Notes: generated by a model from the sequence alone, not told the origin. DNA of 64,000 bases from Clostridiaceae bacterium (GCA_012840075.1 DUMC01000135.1:24382-88381); one strand, 5' to 3'. Shown: positions 1 to 9,092, counted from the first letter of the stretch. Numbers and translations are program-made.

Positions 1-1
1 A

Positions 2-373
2 GAAATCCGCAGACAGGTCCCTATGGCTCTTGGTTTGGTTGGCTTAAGCCGAAAAGCAAACGTTTTCCCTAACCAATTATCAGGCGGTGAACAGCAACGT
101 GTTGCAGTTGCCAGAGCCATAGTTAACAATCCTTCAATACTAATTGCAGATGAACCCACAGGTAACTTAGACCCTGAAACCTCCTGGGAAATTATGAAGC
201 TTTTGGTAGATATAAATAACAGAGGGACTACAGTAGTTGTAGCAACCCATGAAAAAAGCATTGTGGATTCCTTGAAAAAGCGGGTTATTTGCCTTGACAG
301 AGGGACAATAATACGAGACCAACAAAAGGGGACTTACGAAAATGAAGGTACGCACAATAAAATATATATTTAA
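2..373 (+). CDS. ftsE: Cell-division ABC transporter ATP-binding protein FtsE (5' end outside window)
   Basis: The reading frame is open from base 2, so only the C-terminal 123 residues are visible and the Walker A part lies upstream of the window. Seen: an ABC signature [14 protein letters not shown], Walker [13 protein letters not shown] and the switch histidine in VVVATHEKS. With FtsX it forms a membrane complex that, in characterised bacteria, activates peptidoglycan hydrolases at the septum or wall rather than moving a solute. The 3' end overlaps ftsX by 32 bp, which implies translational coupling. The internal ATG at 23 is not the real start. Confidence 0.93.
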   Translation, partial: EIRRQVPMALGLVGLSRKANVFPNQLSGGEQQRVAVARAIVNNPSILIADEPTGNLDPETSWEIMKLLVDINNRGTTVVVATHEKSIVDSLKKRVICLDRGTIIRDQQKGTYENEGTHNKIYI

Positions 374-1241
374 CGAAGGAGTAAAAAATGTATATAAGAA
401 CAGGCTAATGTCTCTTGCATCAATAAGTACGATAACGGCTTCTTTAATAATTTTCGGCATATTTTATTTGATAATCGCAAATATAAACCACAATATTATG
501 AAGCTTAAAGAACAACCTGAAATGCAGGTTTTTTGCAACCCTGAATTAGATGACATGGGCGTGAAGTTGGTTCAGAACGCACTTATACGTAACAGTAATA
601 TTGCAGAAGTTACAATGGTTACTAAAGAAGAGGCTTTTGAAAAAATCAAGGAAATGTTGGATGAAGATGCTGATTTATTGGAAGGTTTAGATAGCAGTTT
701 TTTGCCGGTGTCTTTTATAATCAAACTAAAAGACATTGCAAACAGCGGTGAAGTAGTAAAAGAGCTTAAAAAAATAAACGGAGTTGATAAAGTTACTTAT
801 CCTCAAAAAACTATGGAAATTATCTCCAAATTCACTAATTGGATTCATGTAATCAGCATTGTCCTCACAGCAATACTTCTGATTATTTCTGTTTTTATAA
901 TATCCAATACTATTAAGTTAACGGTCTTTGCAAGAAGAAAAGAAATTAGTATAATGAAATATATAGGAGCAACAAACTGGTTTATCCGTTGGCCGTTTAT
1001 TGTAGAAGGTATATTAATTGGTTTCATCGGAGCAGCGGTAAGTTTTGTTATTTCAGGCTTTTTTTACAATAGAATCGAAAACAGGTTTACACAAGAACTT
1101 ATACAAGCTGGAACGGATATAATAACCTTATTGAAATTCAACGAAATAAATCTTCCCATGCTTGTAATGTTCATGTTCCTGGGATGTACAGTAGGGGCAT
1201 TCGGAAGTATAATATCTATTAGGAGGTACTTAAAAGTATAG
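342..1241 (+). CDS. ftsX: Cell-division permease-like protein FtsX
   Basis: A 299-residue FtsX, normal length for the family. Four hydrophobic segments are visible: near residues 21-45, 167-193, 217-243 and 271-293. A charged extracytoplasmic loop of about 120 residues lies between the first two; in known FtsX proteins this loop contacts the peptidoglycan hydrolase or its coiled-coil activator. The ATG lies inside ftsE. The next gene encodes a secreted coiled-coil M23 peptidase, the expected partner class, so FtsEX here probably gates that hydrolase (inference from order). Confidence 0.93.
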   Translation: MKVRTIKYIFNEGVKNVYKNRLMSLASISTITASLIIFGIFYLIIANINHNIMKLKEQPEMQVFCNPELDDMGVKLVQNALIRNSNIAEVTMVTKEEAFEKIKEMLDEDADLLEGLDSSFLPVSFIIKLKDIANSGEVVKELKKINGVDKVTYPQKTMEIISKFTNWIHVISIVLTAILLIISVFIISNTIKLTVFARRKEISIMKYIGATNWFIRWPFIVEGILIGFIGAAVSFVISGFFYNRIENRFTQELIQAGTDIITLLKFNEINLPMLVMFMFLGCTVGAFGSIISIRRYLKV

Positions 1242-1418
1242 TTAAAATAAAGCATTATTAAATTATTAAATAAATCTAATTCAATAGTATAACTGTAAAT
1301 AATGTATAACCCAAATAACATAAATATATAACATAAATAACATAAATATATAAAACTTAGCATAAATAAAAGTAGATACAAAAGAAAAAAACCATTTTTT
1401 CTGCAGGGTGGTGTCAAA

Positions 1419-2555
1419 ATGTATAAAAAGAGGGCTATTTCCGTAATCTTAATAATAGTTATGTTAATTTCTCTTGCATTTCAGCCGGCAGGTGCTGATG
1501 ATGAACTGGAGAAAGCAAAACAAGAAAAACAGAATATCGATAATCAAATAAACCAGGTTAAAAATCAGAAGAAAAACGAGTTGAATGAAAAAGCTCAACT
1601 TGAAGCAGAAAAAAATAATTTGTTAAACACAGAAAAAAAAGAAAATGAAGAATACGAAAACTTGTTAAATGAAATAAACGAATTGGAAAAAATTCTGGAA
1701 GAAGTAGAACAAGCACTTAAAGAAGCTGAGGAGAATTATGAAAATCAAGTTAATCAGTTTAAAGCACACTTAAGTGCAATGTATAAAAATTCAAACGAGA
1801 CCATTCTGGACATTATTCTGGAATCCAAAAATATTATAGATCTTTTGGAAAGGATTGAACTCATATCCTTATTATCAAAAAGGGATAAACAAATTATAGA
1901 CCAACTTAAAACAGCGAAAGAAGATGTAGAGTATAAAAGGCGTACATATTTGGAACAAAAAGCAGAATTACAGGAAGCCATCCGCGAAAAGAAAAACAGG
2001 CTGGAATCGCTTAAAGCTTCAAGAGCAAGTGTCGAAAGTCAGCTTCAGGAAACTCAGAGAAAAATAGAAATCCTAGAAAAACAGGAAAAAGAGCTACTGG
2101 CTAAATCTGAAGAAATCAGCAACCTGATAAAAACACTTTCTACCAGGAAAAAATATGTAGAAGGTCAGATGATTTGGCCACTGCCAAGTTCAACAAGAAT
2201 TACTTCTACATTTGGCACAAGAAGGCATCCTATTTTAAGATATATCAGAACGCACACCGGTATAGATATAGCTGCAAGTAGCGGATCTAATATAGTTGCC
2301 GCAAATAAAGGTACGGTCATAGTTGCGGGATGGCAAGGTAGCTACGGCAACGCAGTCATAATAGATCATGGAGGAGGAATAAGCACCCTTTATGGCCACT
2401 GCAGCAAACTACTTGTGAAAGTCGGACAGGAAGTTGAAGCAGGAGAAATAATTGCCAAAGTAGGAAGTACAGGTTTGTCGACAGGCCCTCATTTGCACTT
2501 TGAGGTGCGTGTAAACGGTGAACCTCAGGATCCTTTAAAATATGTATCATATTAA
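1419..2555 (+). CDS. Secreted coiled-coil M23 (LytM) peptidase, EnvC/PcsB-like
   Basis: A 378-residue protein with an N-terminal signal peptide (hydrophobic core at residues 7-25, Ala-rich end). Residues about 27-250 are a charged Glu/Lys/Gln coiled coil, followed by a C-terminal M23 metallopeptidase domain. Zinc-ligand positions are intact: H279 and D283 in HTGID, and the H358-L-H360 motif. An intact HxH suggests an active endopeptidase rather than a degenerate EnvC-type activator. It lies 177 bp after ftsX, with SD-like AGGGTGGT before the ATG. It is probably the hydrolase controlled by FtsEX. The sequence around the stop codon is repeated downstream (see repeat at 2544-2630). Confidence 0.9.
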   Translation: MYKKRAISVILIIVMLISLAFQPAGADDELEKAKQEKQNIDNQINQVKNQKKNELNEKAQLEAEKNNLLNTEKKENEEYENLLNEINELEKILEEVEQALKEAEENYENQVNQFKAHLSAMYKNSNETILDIILESKNIIDLLERIELISLLSKRDKQIIDQLKTAKEDVEYKRRTYLEQKAELQEAIREKKNRLESLKASRASVESQLQETQRKIEILEKQEKELLAKSEEISNLIKTLSTRKKYVEGQMIWPLPSSTRITSTFGTRRHPILRYIRTHTGIDIAASSGSNIVAANKGTVIVAGWQGSYGNAVIIDHGGGISTLYGHCSKLLVKVGQEVEAGEIIAKVGSTGLSTGPHLHFEVRVNGEPQDPLKYVSY

Positions 2556-2630
2556 AAATAAAATATGCATCTTTGTATCATATTAAAAAAGCATATATCA
2601 TATTAAAAAAGCATACATCATATTAAGAAT
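2544..2630. repeat. Tandem AT-rich repeat, about 20 bp x4, spanning a stop codon
   Basis: The motif (g/t)atcatattaaaa occurs at about 2544, 2575, 2594 and 2614, the middle copies followed by aagca. The first copy contains the TAA stop of the M23 peptidase gene (2553-2555), so the 3' end of that gene has apparently been duplicated into the intergenic region. No function is evident. Confidence 0.7.
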
Positions 2631-2750
2631 ATAAGAAAATATAAAACAATATTAGATGATATTATTGTTCCAAATATCATAATATTTAAAAATTCAAAAC
2701 ATAAAATTTATAAAAAACATAAAATTTATAAATTGTTGGAGGAGATATTT

Positions 2751-3998
2751 TTGCAAAAAAAAAGTACACTTATATTAAGCATAATAATCATCATAATTAC
2801 TACATCGGTAATTACATTTTCAATTTCAGCAGTGTTTTTCTTGGGACCTGCGTTTAATAACAAATATCAAATATTGTTCGACCAGGAAAGCGTTAATTAC
2901 GAAAATATAAAAAAGTTCAACCAAGTAAGAAATGCCTTAAAAACTTATTATTATGAAGAAGTGGACGAGAACGTTCTTTTGGAAGGCGCTATAGCCGGCA
3001 TGGCTGCTTCTCTCAAAGACCCTTACACAGTTTACTATACTAAAGAGCAAATGGAAAAAATTATGGAAATGCCTAAAAGAACCGAAGAAACTTATGTTGG
3101 GATAGGTGTTTCAATAATTACCGATGAAAACGGCCTCGTTACGGTTGTTGAACCATTCTATGGCTCGCCTGCATATGAAGCCGGTATAAAACAGGGAGAT
3201 AAAATTATAGCTGTTAACGATGAAGACGTGACTACTTTAAAGGATGAAACAGCTATAGTTAATATGATAAAAGGTCCTGAAAATACAACTGTTAAAATCA
3301 CGGTATTCAGACCTTCCGAAGGAAGATCAATAGAATTTGAACTTGTACGGAAAAAAATTACCTACCTATACAACTTGCGAAGTGAAATCTTAGACGGAAA
3401 CATCGGTTATATAAGAATTATTTCCTTTTTGGATGATAAAATAGACCAGGAATTTAAAGAGCAATTGAATAACTTTCTAAAGCAAAATATTAAAGGATTA
3501 ATAATTGATGTAAGAGATAACCCAGGCGGATACTACCATAAAGTAATTAAAATAGCAGACAGGCTGCTGCCTGATGGTAATGTAATTGTATATACGGAAG
3601 ACAGAAATAAAAAAGTAGATAAAGAATACGCTTCCGACGGTGCTGAGCTAAATATCCCTCTTGCCATACTTGTTAACGAGAACAGTGCCAGTGCTTCGGA
3701 AATATTAGCCGGTGCAATAAAAGATCACAAAAAGGGAGCAATTATAGGTATGAAAACTTTTGGTAAAGGACTTGTTCAGGATCTAAAAACCTTAGATGAC
3801 GGTTCAGGAATAAAAATTACTGTTTCCAGATATTTTACCCCATCTGGCGTATGCATTCACGGAACCGGAGTAGAACCTGATATTGAAGTAAAACTTGATG
3901 AAAAATATAATTATACTCCTATATCCCAAATTCCCAAAGATGATGATGCTCAGTTACAGAAAGCCATCGAGGTAATAAACCGTTTAGCTGGGCAATGA
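2751..3998 (+). CDS. S41-family carboxy-terminal processing peptidase with PDZ domain (CtpA-like)
   Basis: A 415-residue protein. An N-terminal membrane anchor or signal segment is followed by a small N-terminal helix region, a PDZ domain at about 105-190 (GIGVSI..., GSPAYEAGIKQGDKI) and the S41 serine-protease core with NENSASASEIL (serine) and TFGKGLVQ (lysine of the Ser-Lys dyad). I chose the TTG at 2751 because GGAGGAGA at 2738-2745 lies 5 nt before it; the earlier TTG at 2733 would put the ribosome site inside the gene. Such peptidases cleave envelope or spore-signalling substrates outside the membrane. Its place after the M23 gene fits control of the hydrolase, but the substrate is unknown. 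Confidence 0.9.
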   Translation: MQKKSTLILSIIIIIITTSVITFSISAVFFLGPAFNNKYQILFDQESVNYENIKKFNQVRNALKTYYYEEVDENVLLEGAIAGMAASLKDPYTVYYTKEQMEKIMEMPKRTEETYVGIGVSIITDENGLVTVVEPFYGSPAYEAGIKQGDKIIAVNDEDVTTLKDETAIVNMIKGPENTTVKITVFRPSEGRSIEFELVRKKITYLYNLRSEILDGNIGYIRIISFLDDKIDQEFKEQLNNFLKQNIKGLIIDVRDNPGGYYHKVIKIADRLLPDGNVIVYTEDRNKKVDKEYASDGAELNIPLAILVNENSASASEILAGAIKDHKKGAIIGMKTFGKGLVQDLKTLDDGSGIKITVSRYFTPSGVCIHGTGVEPDIEVKLDEKYNYTPISQIPKDDDAQLQKAIEVINRLAGQ

Positions 3999-4044
3999 AT
4001 AAAAATCCAAAAACTTCACATACTACTTTGGGAGGTGGAAGAAG

Positions 4045-4227
4045 ATGGCGGAGGATAAAAACATGAAGCTCAAGTACGAAATCGCAGAAGAACTAGGGTT
4101 GTTGGAAAAAGTAATAAAAAATGGATGGAAAAGCTTATCAGCTAAGGAGACGGGACGGATAGGAGGGCTTATTACAAAAAGGAAGAAAATGCTCAGCACG
4201 GAAAAGGAGAATAATTCTAAACATTAA
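4045..4227 (+). CDS. Small acid-soluble spore protein, alpha/beta type (SspF-like, divergent)
   Basis: A 60-residue protein with KYEIAEELGL near the N-terminus, which matches the alpha/beta SASP core, and GRIGGLITKRKKM near the C-terminus, matching the second conserved block (xxGGxMVK). The N-terminal extension usual in major SASPs is missing and the middle reads NGWKSLSAKE, closer to SspF-type minor SASPs. Such proteins coat spore DNA and are degraded at germination by the GPR protease. SD GGGAGGTGG lies 6 nt before the ATG. It sits 46 bp downstream of the S41 gene and is followed by a terminator. Evidence that the organism sporulates. Confidence 0.85.
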   Translation: MAEDKNMKLKYEIAEELGLLEKVIKNGWKSLSAKETGRIGGLITKRKKMLSTEKENNSKH

Positions 4228-4389
4228 TAAAAATCTTCAATTTTTATATTGGACTCTTTTTTATGCTATAAAACTTTTCTGCTAAAAAACTTACACTTTA
4301 AAGCTTTATGCCATAAAACTTATGCCATAAAACTGTGATACTGCTTTAAGTCCCTTATATGTTGGGACTACCCTTATATATAATTCTAG

Positions 4390-4431
4390 GTGTGCACTAT
4401 ATCCTATGGATTTATGCACACTATTATTTTT
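4390..4431 (+). terminator. Intrinsic terminator after the spore-protein gene
   Basis: GTGTGCA (4390-4396) pairs with TGCACAC (4415-4421) and is followed by TATTATTTTTAT. A second small stem, AGTCCC/GGGACT, lies just upstream near 4350-4370 without a clear T-run. Confidence 0.65.
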
Positions 4432-4477
4432 ATGAACGCTAATATTTTTATTGTATGGATGGGGGTATTATTGATTT

Positions 4478-5236
4478 ATGTATGCTGATTTTGCATATGT
4501 GTATGATAAATTGATGTATGACATAAACTACCGGCAATGGGCTGATTATATAGAAAAAATATTTGAAAAAAATAACATAAAGCCAAAAATACTAGTCGAC
4601 CTTGGTTGCGGAACAGGAAGTTTTTGTATAGAGATGTGCCTCAGAGGTTATGATATGATCGGCATAGATATATCGGAAGATATGCTCTCTTGTGCCCTAA
4701 CAAAGGCAAAAAAAGCAAACATACCAGATGAAAAGCTATTACTATTAAACCAGGATATGACTGAATTTGAGCTTTATGGCTCAGCAGATGCAATTGTATC
4801 ACTTATGGACAGTATTAATTATATTATAAGCATAAAAAAGCTTAAAAGATTATTTAAGCTTGTTATGAACTATTTAAATGACGGCGGTTTGTTCATATTC
4901 GATATAAATACAATATACAAATTTGAAAATATTTTAAATAATAATACCTTTCATTATATTGATGATGACATTGCCTATATATGGGAAAATAATTACAAAA
5001 AGAAAAACAAAATCTGCCAATTTGATATTACTTTCTTTGTAAAAGAAGGAGAACTTTTCAGAAGATTTGATGAAATTCACTATGAACGGGCTTATTCTAT
5101 TGAGGAACTTACTTCAATTGCCTTAGAATCCGGGTTGAAAGTGGAAGGCATATATGATTCTTTATCTTTTAATGAACCTAATGATAAAAGCGAAAGAATC
5201 TTTTTCGTTCTGAAAAAACTCGGGCATTTATCTTAA
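4478..5236 (+). CDS. Class I SAM-dependent methyltransferase, substrate unknown
   Basis: A 252-residue protein with the SAM-binding glycine motif VDLGCGTGSF near residue 41 and the acidic loop IGIDISEDML after the second strand. The N-terminus (YADFAYVYDKLMYDINYRQWADYI) is typical of a Firmicutes methyltransferase family of unknown substrate that begins with a Y-xx-FAxxYDxLM signature. An in-frame TGA at 4472 rules out an earlier start. It is flanked by a terminator and a long AT-rich spacer, so it is probably monocistronic. Confidence 0.85.
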   Translation: MYADFAYVYDKLMYDINYRQWADYIEKIFEKNNIKPKILVDLGCGTGSFCIEMCLRGYDMIGIDISEDMLSCALTKAKKANIPDEKLLLLNQDMTEFELYGSADAIVSLMDSINYIISIKKLKRLFKLVMNYLNDGGLFIFDINTIYKFENILNNNTFHYIDDDIAYIWENNYKKKNKICQFDITFFVKEGELFRRFDEIHYERAYSIEELTSIALESGLKVEGIYDSLSFNEPNDKSERIFFVLKKLGHLS

Positions 5237-5451
5237 TTTATAATCTATAGTTTATAATCTATATTTATAATTTATTATAACATTTAAATAATAAATTTAT
5301 TAAAAAAGGCATTAATAATAAATTTATTAAATAATAACAAAATTTTCAAATTCAGTATGAAATCTAAATGAAACCTAAGCACTGTATTATCAGCACCCTC
5401 GGTAATATTTCCTTTATTCTAAATAAATGTACACTTTTTCATTTTATTAAG

Positions 5452-5481
5452 TTGACATTATAGCGAATAATATGATAAACT
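5452..5481 (+). promoter_or_regulatory. Probable sigma-A promoter of the cold-shock gene
   Basis: TTGACA (5452-5457) is a perfect -35 element. An 18-nt spacer leads to TAAACT (5476-5481), which matches four of six -10 bases. It would give a 5' leader of about 155 nt before the cold-shock start codon. The rest of 5237-5451 is AT-rich and shows no gene. Confidence 0.5.
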
Positions 5482-5507
5482 AAGTTAAGCTTGTTAATTA
5501 CTTTATT

Positions 5508-5600
5508 AAGACCTGTCAGTGCCTAAAGACCTGTCAGTGTTTTTAAGCCTGTCATCGGTTGAAAAACTGCCGGTTCTTAAAGACCTGTCGGTACTTAATA
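5508..5600 (+). repeat. Five imperfect 18-bp tandem repeats in the cold-shock 5' leader
   Basis: Units start near 5508, 5526, 5545, 5563 and 5581. The consensus is about AAGACCTGTCAGTGCTTA; units 1, 2 and 5 are closest, while 3 and 4 have diverged. All lie between the promoter and the AGGAGGA ribosome site, so they would be transcribed into the leader of the cold-shock mRNA. Confidence 0.75.
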
Positions 5601-5645
5601 AATTCGTTAACCAGCGGAAAGTTTTATTTCAGGAGGATTGTTAGA

Positions 5646-5846
5646 ATGGAAAGAGGAAGAGTAAAATGGTTTAGTGCTGAAAAAGGTTTTGGGTTTATTG
5701 AAAGGGAAAACGGAAAGGACGTTTTCGTTCATTTTTCAGCAATAAACATGGATGGATTCAAAACTTTGCAAGAAGGCGAAGAAGTTGAGTTTGAAGTTGT
5801 AGAAGGAGCAAAAGGACCTCAAGCAGCTAATGTTCAAAAAATCTAA
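5646..5846 (+). CDS. Cold-shock protein, CspA family
   Basis: A 66-residue single cold-shock domain of standard length. RNP1 (KGFGFIE) and RNP2 (VFVHF) are intact, as is the starting MERGRVKWF block. AGGAGGA at 5631-5637 is 8 nt before the ATG at 5646; a longer in-frame opening upstream is only the repeat-bearing leader. Family role: a single-stranded RNA/DNA-binding chaperone that melts mRNA structure. The long leader with tandem repeats suggests control at mRNA level (inference). Confidence 0.96.
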   Translation: MERGRVKWFSAEKGFGFIERENGKDVFVHFSAINMDGFKTLQEGEEVEFEVVEGAKGPQAANVQKI

Positions 5847-5893
5847 TCTATCAACTGTCAAACTTTATATATTAGTAATGATTTAGGCCATCC

Positions 5894-5928
5894 AACCCCG
5901 ATATAGAAATATCTGTACCGGGGTTTTT
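5894..5928 (+). terminator. Intrinsic terminator after the cold-shock gene
   Basis: AACCCCG (5894-5900) pairs with CGGGGTT (5919-5925) and runs into TTTTT (5924-5928). It separates the plus-strand csp gene from the convergent ribU gene. Confidence 0.85.
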
Positions 5929-5959
5929 GTATAGAATAGGCCTTTATTAGTGATCGATC

Positions 5960-6499
5960 TTAAAATTTGTCTTTTAAAATGCGGCTCAAAGGTTTATAAA
6001 CTAGAAGTGTAACCACTGAGTTGATTATTGCTTTCAATAGATTAAAAGGTACTATTATTGTCAATATTCCGGCTTTTACAGTTTCTAAAGGTACACCAAA
6101 CATCGGTGTGAAGATTAAATTTGCAGGTATCATTATTACAGTCATTGTTATAGTTCCCGCAATGAGAGATATGATTGCCCCTTTATACGTGTGTATCTTC
6201 TTATATATTAACGATGCCACTATAACAAATGATCCGGTTGCAATAACATGCATAACAAAGCCTATCCAACCGCTGGAAGCGCTTACTGTGATAGCTTGAA
6301 TAAAAGATACTATAACGGTTATAATCAAACCTGCAATAGGTCCGTACATAAATCCGCCGATAAATACCGGTATATCTGCAGGATCATATTCCATGTACGG
6401 TGCAGAAGGTATAAGCGGAAATCTAAGCAATATCATCAATACTATAGCCAAAGCAGACAACACGGCAATTTTAACTAATTTGTTAATATCATACTTCAT
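5960..6499 (-). CDS. ribU: ECF transporter S component for riboflavin, RibU
   Basis: A 179-residue, very hydrophobic protein with five to six membrane segments. The sequence ADIPVFIGGFMYGPIAGLIITVIVSF matches the conserved first half of RibU-type substrate-binding subunits, which pair with a shared ECF energising module encoded elsewhere. The FMN riboswitch and attenuator just upstream fix the substrate as riboflavin/FMN better than the protein alone. Start: ATG at 6499 (10 nt after GGGAG); a TTG at 6502 with 7-nt spacing is equally possible. Confidence 0.9.
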   Translation of the reverse strand: MKYDINKLVKIAVLSALAIVLMILLRFPLIPSAPYMEYDPADIPVFIGGFMYGPIAGLIITVIVSFIQAITVSASSGWIGFVMHVIATGSFVIVASLIYKKIHTYKGAIISLIAGTITMTVIMIPANLIFTPMFGVPLETVKAGILTIIVPFNLLKAIINSVVTLLVYKPLSRILKDKF

Positions 6500-6651
6500 C
6501 AAAAAACCACTCCCTTTACTAAAAAAATTAAATTAAAGTAAATTGCATTTTAAAGTAAATTCATTATCAAAAAAATTGTCGCAGAAATCAAAAATTGAAA
6601 ATTTTAGCATAAATTAAACTCAAAAATTCAAAATCAAAAAAATCAAAAGGC

Positions 6652-6682
6652 AATAAAAAATCCCTGAAAATCTTCAGGGATT
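6652..6682 (-). terminator. Attenuator terminator of the FMN riboswitch
   Basis: On the minus strand AATCCCTGAA (6682-6673) pairs with TTCAGGGATT (6668-6659) around a 4-nt loop, then TTTTTTATT. It lies between the aptamer and ribU. Its 5' arm can instead pair with the 5' strand of the aptamer's P1 helix. Confidence 0.85.
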
Positions 6683-6817
6683 CATTTTCACATTAACATA
6701 CGTGTTATTACAAGACGCTAAACGGTAAGTTTAGTAAATTTATCTTACCAATTTATTTTTATTAAGCTATTCTATAGCTGCTCCTAGTTTATTGCGTCTT
6801 GCCGCATAACCAATATG

Positions 6818-6943
6818 AATCTTCTTTCATCCAGACTTTCACTGTCGGCTCCGGAATCTCACCGGATCAGCTTTCGCGCGCGGGCTAACGGACACACATC
6901 CGCATTACCGCCGGTCTGGGAATTTCACCCTGCCCTGAAGATT
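6818..6943 (-). ncRNA. FMN riboswitch (RFN element)
   Basis: The minus strand carries the RFN core: GGGCAGGGTGAAATTCCC, then ACCGGCGGTAAT, CCGTTAGCCCGCG, GATCCGGTGAGATTCCGGAG, GCCGACAGTGAAAGTC and TGGATGAAAG. P1 is AATCTTC (6943-6937) with GAAGATT (6824-6818). It controls ribU downstream through the terminator at 6652-6682. Between aptamer and terminator CAAGACGC/GCGTCTTG (6711-6718 and 6794-6801) forms a further possible long-range stem. FMN binding is expected to favour termination and reduce riboflavin uptake. Confidence 0.96.
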
Positions 6944-7095
6944 TTTTTTAATTTATTAAATTATTATTTTATATTTTATAAGATTCATTCATAATTTAAC
7001 TCATATAAAAGAATATTAACACAAATAATACCAGCCGTCAATAGCCCTGGAAATCTTTTTTCATCGTCTTTTTTACTTCATTTTTTCTTTTTGCC

Positions 7096-8052
7096 TTATT
7101 TTTTCTTCATCTTAATTGCCTCTTTTGCCTTTTCAACAATATTTTCAGCAGTAAGGCCATATTCCTTCATAAGGGGTGCCGGTTTACCTGACTTGCCAAA
7201 TCTATCTCTAATGGCAACTATCTTTACAGGTACAGGATAATTCTGGCAAACCACCTCGCAAACCGCACTTCCTAAACCACCATACATATTATGTTCTTCA
7301 GCCGTGACAATAGCTCCTGTTTCTTCGGCTGCTTTGATAATAATCTCTTGATCTATGGGTTTAATTGTATGGATATCGATAACTCTCGCACTAATTCCTT
7401 CTTTAGCAAGCAAGTCTTTGGCTGCAATTGCTTCATGAACCATTAATCCTGTTGCAATTATGGCTACATCCGAACCGTCAGATACGGTAATACCTTTTCC
7501 CCATTCAAATTTATAAGTAGCTTCATCGTAAATAACCGGTATAGCAAGACGTCCAAGCCTTAGGTATACAGGTCCTTCGTATTCGATGGCTGCTTTTACG
7601 GCATGCCTTGTTTCAACTGCGTCAGCCGGACATATTACCGTCATATTAGGCATAGATCTCATGATTCCAATATCTTCCACCGCTTGATGGGAAGCTCCGT
7701 CCTCTCCTACAGAAATTCCGGCATGCGTAGCTCCTATTTTCACATTTAACCTCGGATAGCAAATTGAATTTCTAATCTGCTCACACGCTCTTTCTGCTGC
7801 AAAAATTGCAAAACTACTTGCAAAAACTATCTTACCGCAAGTTGCTAACCCTGCCGCTACCGCCATCATGTTTCCTTCGGCTATTCCCATATTAAAAAAT
7901 CTCTCCGGATATTTCTTTTTAAATGTATCGGTTTTTGTGGATTTTGAAAGATCTGCATCAAGCACTATTATTCTATCGTTACCACCAAATTCAGCTAATG
8001 CGCTCCCATACGCTTCCCTTGTTGCTATTTTCTTAACAGCGTTATCTGCCAT
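7096..8052 (-). CDS. Transketolase, C-terminal subunit
   Basis: A 318-residue protein with the pyrimidine-binding and C-terminal domains of transketolase as a separate chain, usual in Clostridia and archaea. Seen: NMGIAEGNMMAVAAGLA, with the glutamate that activates thiamine diphosphate, and the regulatory fold VIATGLMVHEA. The ATG at 8052 is preceded by GGAGGTGGAG and lies 1 nt after the stop of the N-terminal subunit gene, so the two chains are co-translated. They transfer two-carbon units between sugar phosphates in the non-oxidative pentose phosphate pathway. Confidence 0.95.
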   Translation of the reverse strand: MADNAVKKIATREAYGSALAEFGGNDRIIVLDADLSKSTKTDTFKKKYPERFFNMGIAEGNMMAVAAGLATCGKIVFASSFAIFAAERACEQIRNSICYPRLNVKIGATHAGISVGEDGASHQAVEDIGIMRSMPNMTVICPADAVETRHAVKAAIEYEGPVYLRLGRLAIPVIYDEATYKFEWGKGITVSDGSDVAIIATGLMVHEAIAAKDLLAKEGISARVIDIHTIKPIDQEIIIKAAEETGAIVTAEEHNMYGGLGSAVCEVVCQNYPVPVKIVAIRDRFGKSGKPAPLMKEYGLTAENIVEKAKEAIKMKKK

Positions 8053-8053
8053 A

Positions 8054-8902
8054 TTACTCCACCTCCAATTTAGCAAGGTATGCATCAAGTTCCGCTATTG
8101 CCTGGTCTCTCTGCTCTTTGTTAGGTGGACTGCCATGCCATCCTGCCTGGTTCTCCATGAATGATACTCCTTTACCTTTAGTCGTTTTCGCAACTACCAT
8201 TGTAGGCATTCCCTTGGTCTTCTTTGCTGTATTGATAGCATTAATTATTTGTTCGTAATCATGCCCGTCAATAATAATTACATTCCACCCAAAAGCTTTA
8301 AACTTTTCAACAACAGGCTCCGGAGACATTACTTCCGTAATTTTTCCGTCAATCTGCAAACCGTTATAATCAAGGAAAGCCGTCAGATTATCAAGCTTAT
8401 AATGGGCTGCACTCATTAAAGCTTCCCAAACCTGGCCTTCCTGCAATTCTCCATCTCCAAGTAATGCATAAACTCTGTAATCTTTATTATCTATTTTCCC
8501 GGCCAGCGCCATCCCTACTGAAGCGGAAATCCCCTGTCCAAGGGACCCCGTTGACATATCAACGCCGGGTACATCTTTCATGCTTGGATGTCCTTGCAAA
8601 TAACTTTCAATACTTCTGAACTTAACAAGCTCTTCAACAGGGAAAAAGCCTCTCTCTGCCAATGTAGCGTACAGAGCAGGTGCACAATGACCTTTAGACA
8701 AGACAAACCTATCCCTGTCAGGCCAATTAGGATTTTTAGGATCTACTCTCATTTCATGAAAATAAAGGACTGTTAGTATGTCAGTACATGAAAGTGAACC
8801 TCCGGGATGTCCTGATGCTGCATGGTAAACTTCTTCAATTATATGTTTCCTTATCTTTGTAGCTACTATCCTAAACTGTTTCAATTTTTCCTTCTCTAAC
8901 AT
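8054..8902 (-). CDS. Transketolase, N-terminal subunit
   Basis: A 282-residue chain with the diphosphate-binding domain of transketolase. The thiamine diphosphate/Mg motif is GDGELQEGQVWEALMSAAHYKLDNL, and the substrate-side histidines lie in SGHPGGSLS and SKGHCAPALY. SD GGAGG is 7 nt before the ATG. It is translated first, followed directly by the C-terminal subunit. The 190 bp upstream are AT-rich with no clear regulatory element. Confidence 0.95.
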   Translation of the reverse strand: MLEKEKLKQFRIVATKIRKHIIEEVYHAASGHPGGSLSCTDILTVLYFHEMRVDPKNPNWPDRDRFVLSKGHCAPALYATLAERGFFPVEELVKFRSIESYLQGHPSMKDVPGVDMSTGSLGQGISASVGMALAGKIDNKDYRVYALLGDGELQEGQVWEALMSAAHYKLDNLTAFLDYNGLQIDGKITEVMSPEPVVEKFKAFGWNVIIIDGHDYEQIINAINTAKKTKGMPTMVVAKTTKGKGVSFMENQAGWHGSPPNKEQRDQAIAELDAYLAKLEVE

Positions 8903-9092
8903 AAATCCGCCTCCACTTTAAATTCTTATAATAGTATACTATACAATAAATCATTAGTCTATATATGAAAGACAACTTATGGACCTTTTCCTTATATTAT
9001 CCATAACAAAGAAAAAACAATTTACACTTCCGGATTTCTATATCTGATGGTTTGAACCGTTTTGGTATTTTTATTTACATTCCGATAAAATT

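Noticed and set aside
5559..5645. N-terminal extension of the cold-shock protein from a TTG at 5559
   Set aside because: It would make coding sequence of the tandem-repeat leader and bury the AGGAGGA site; the family starts at MERGRVKWF.
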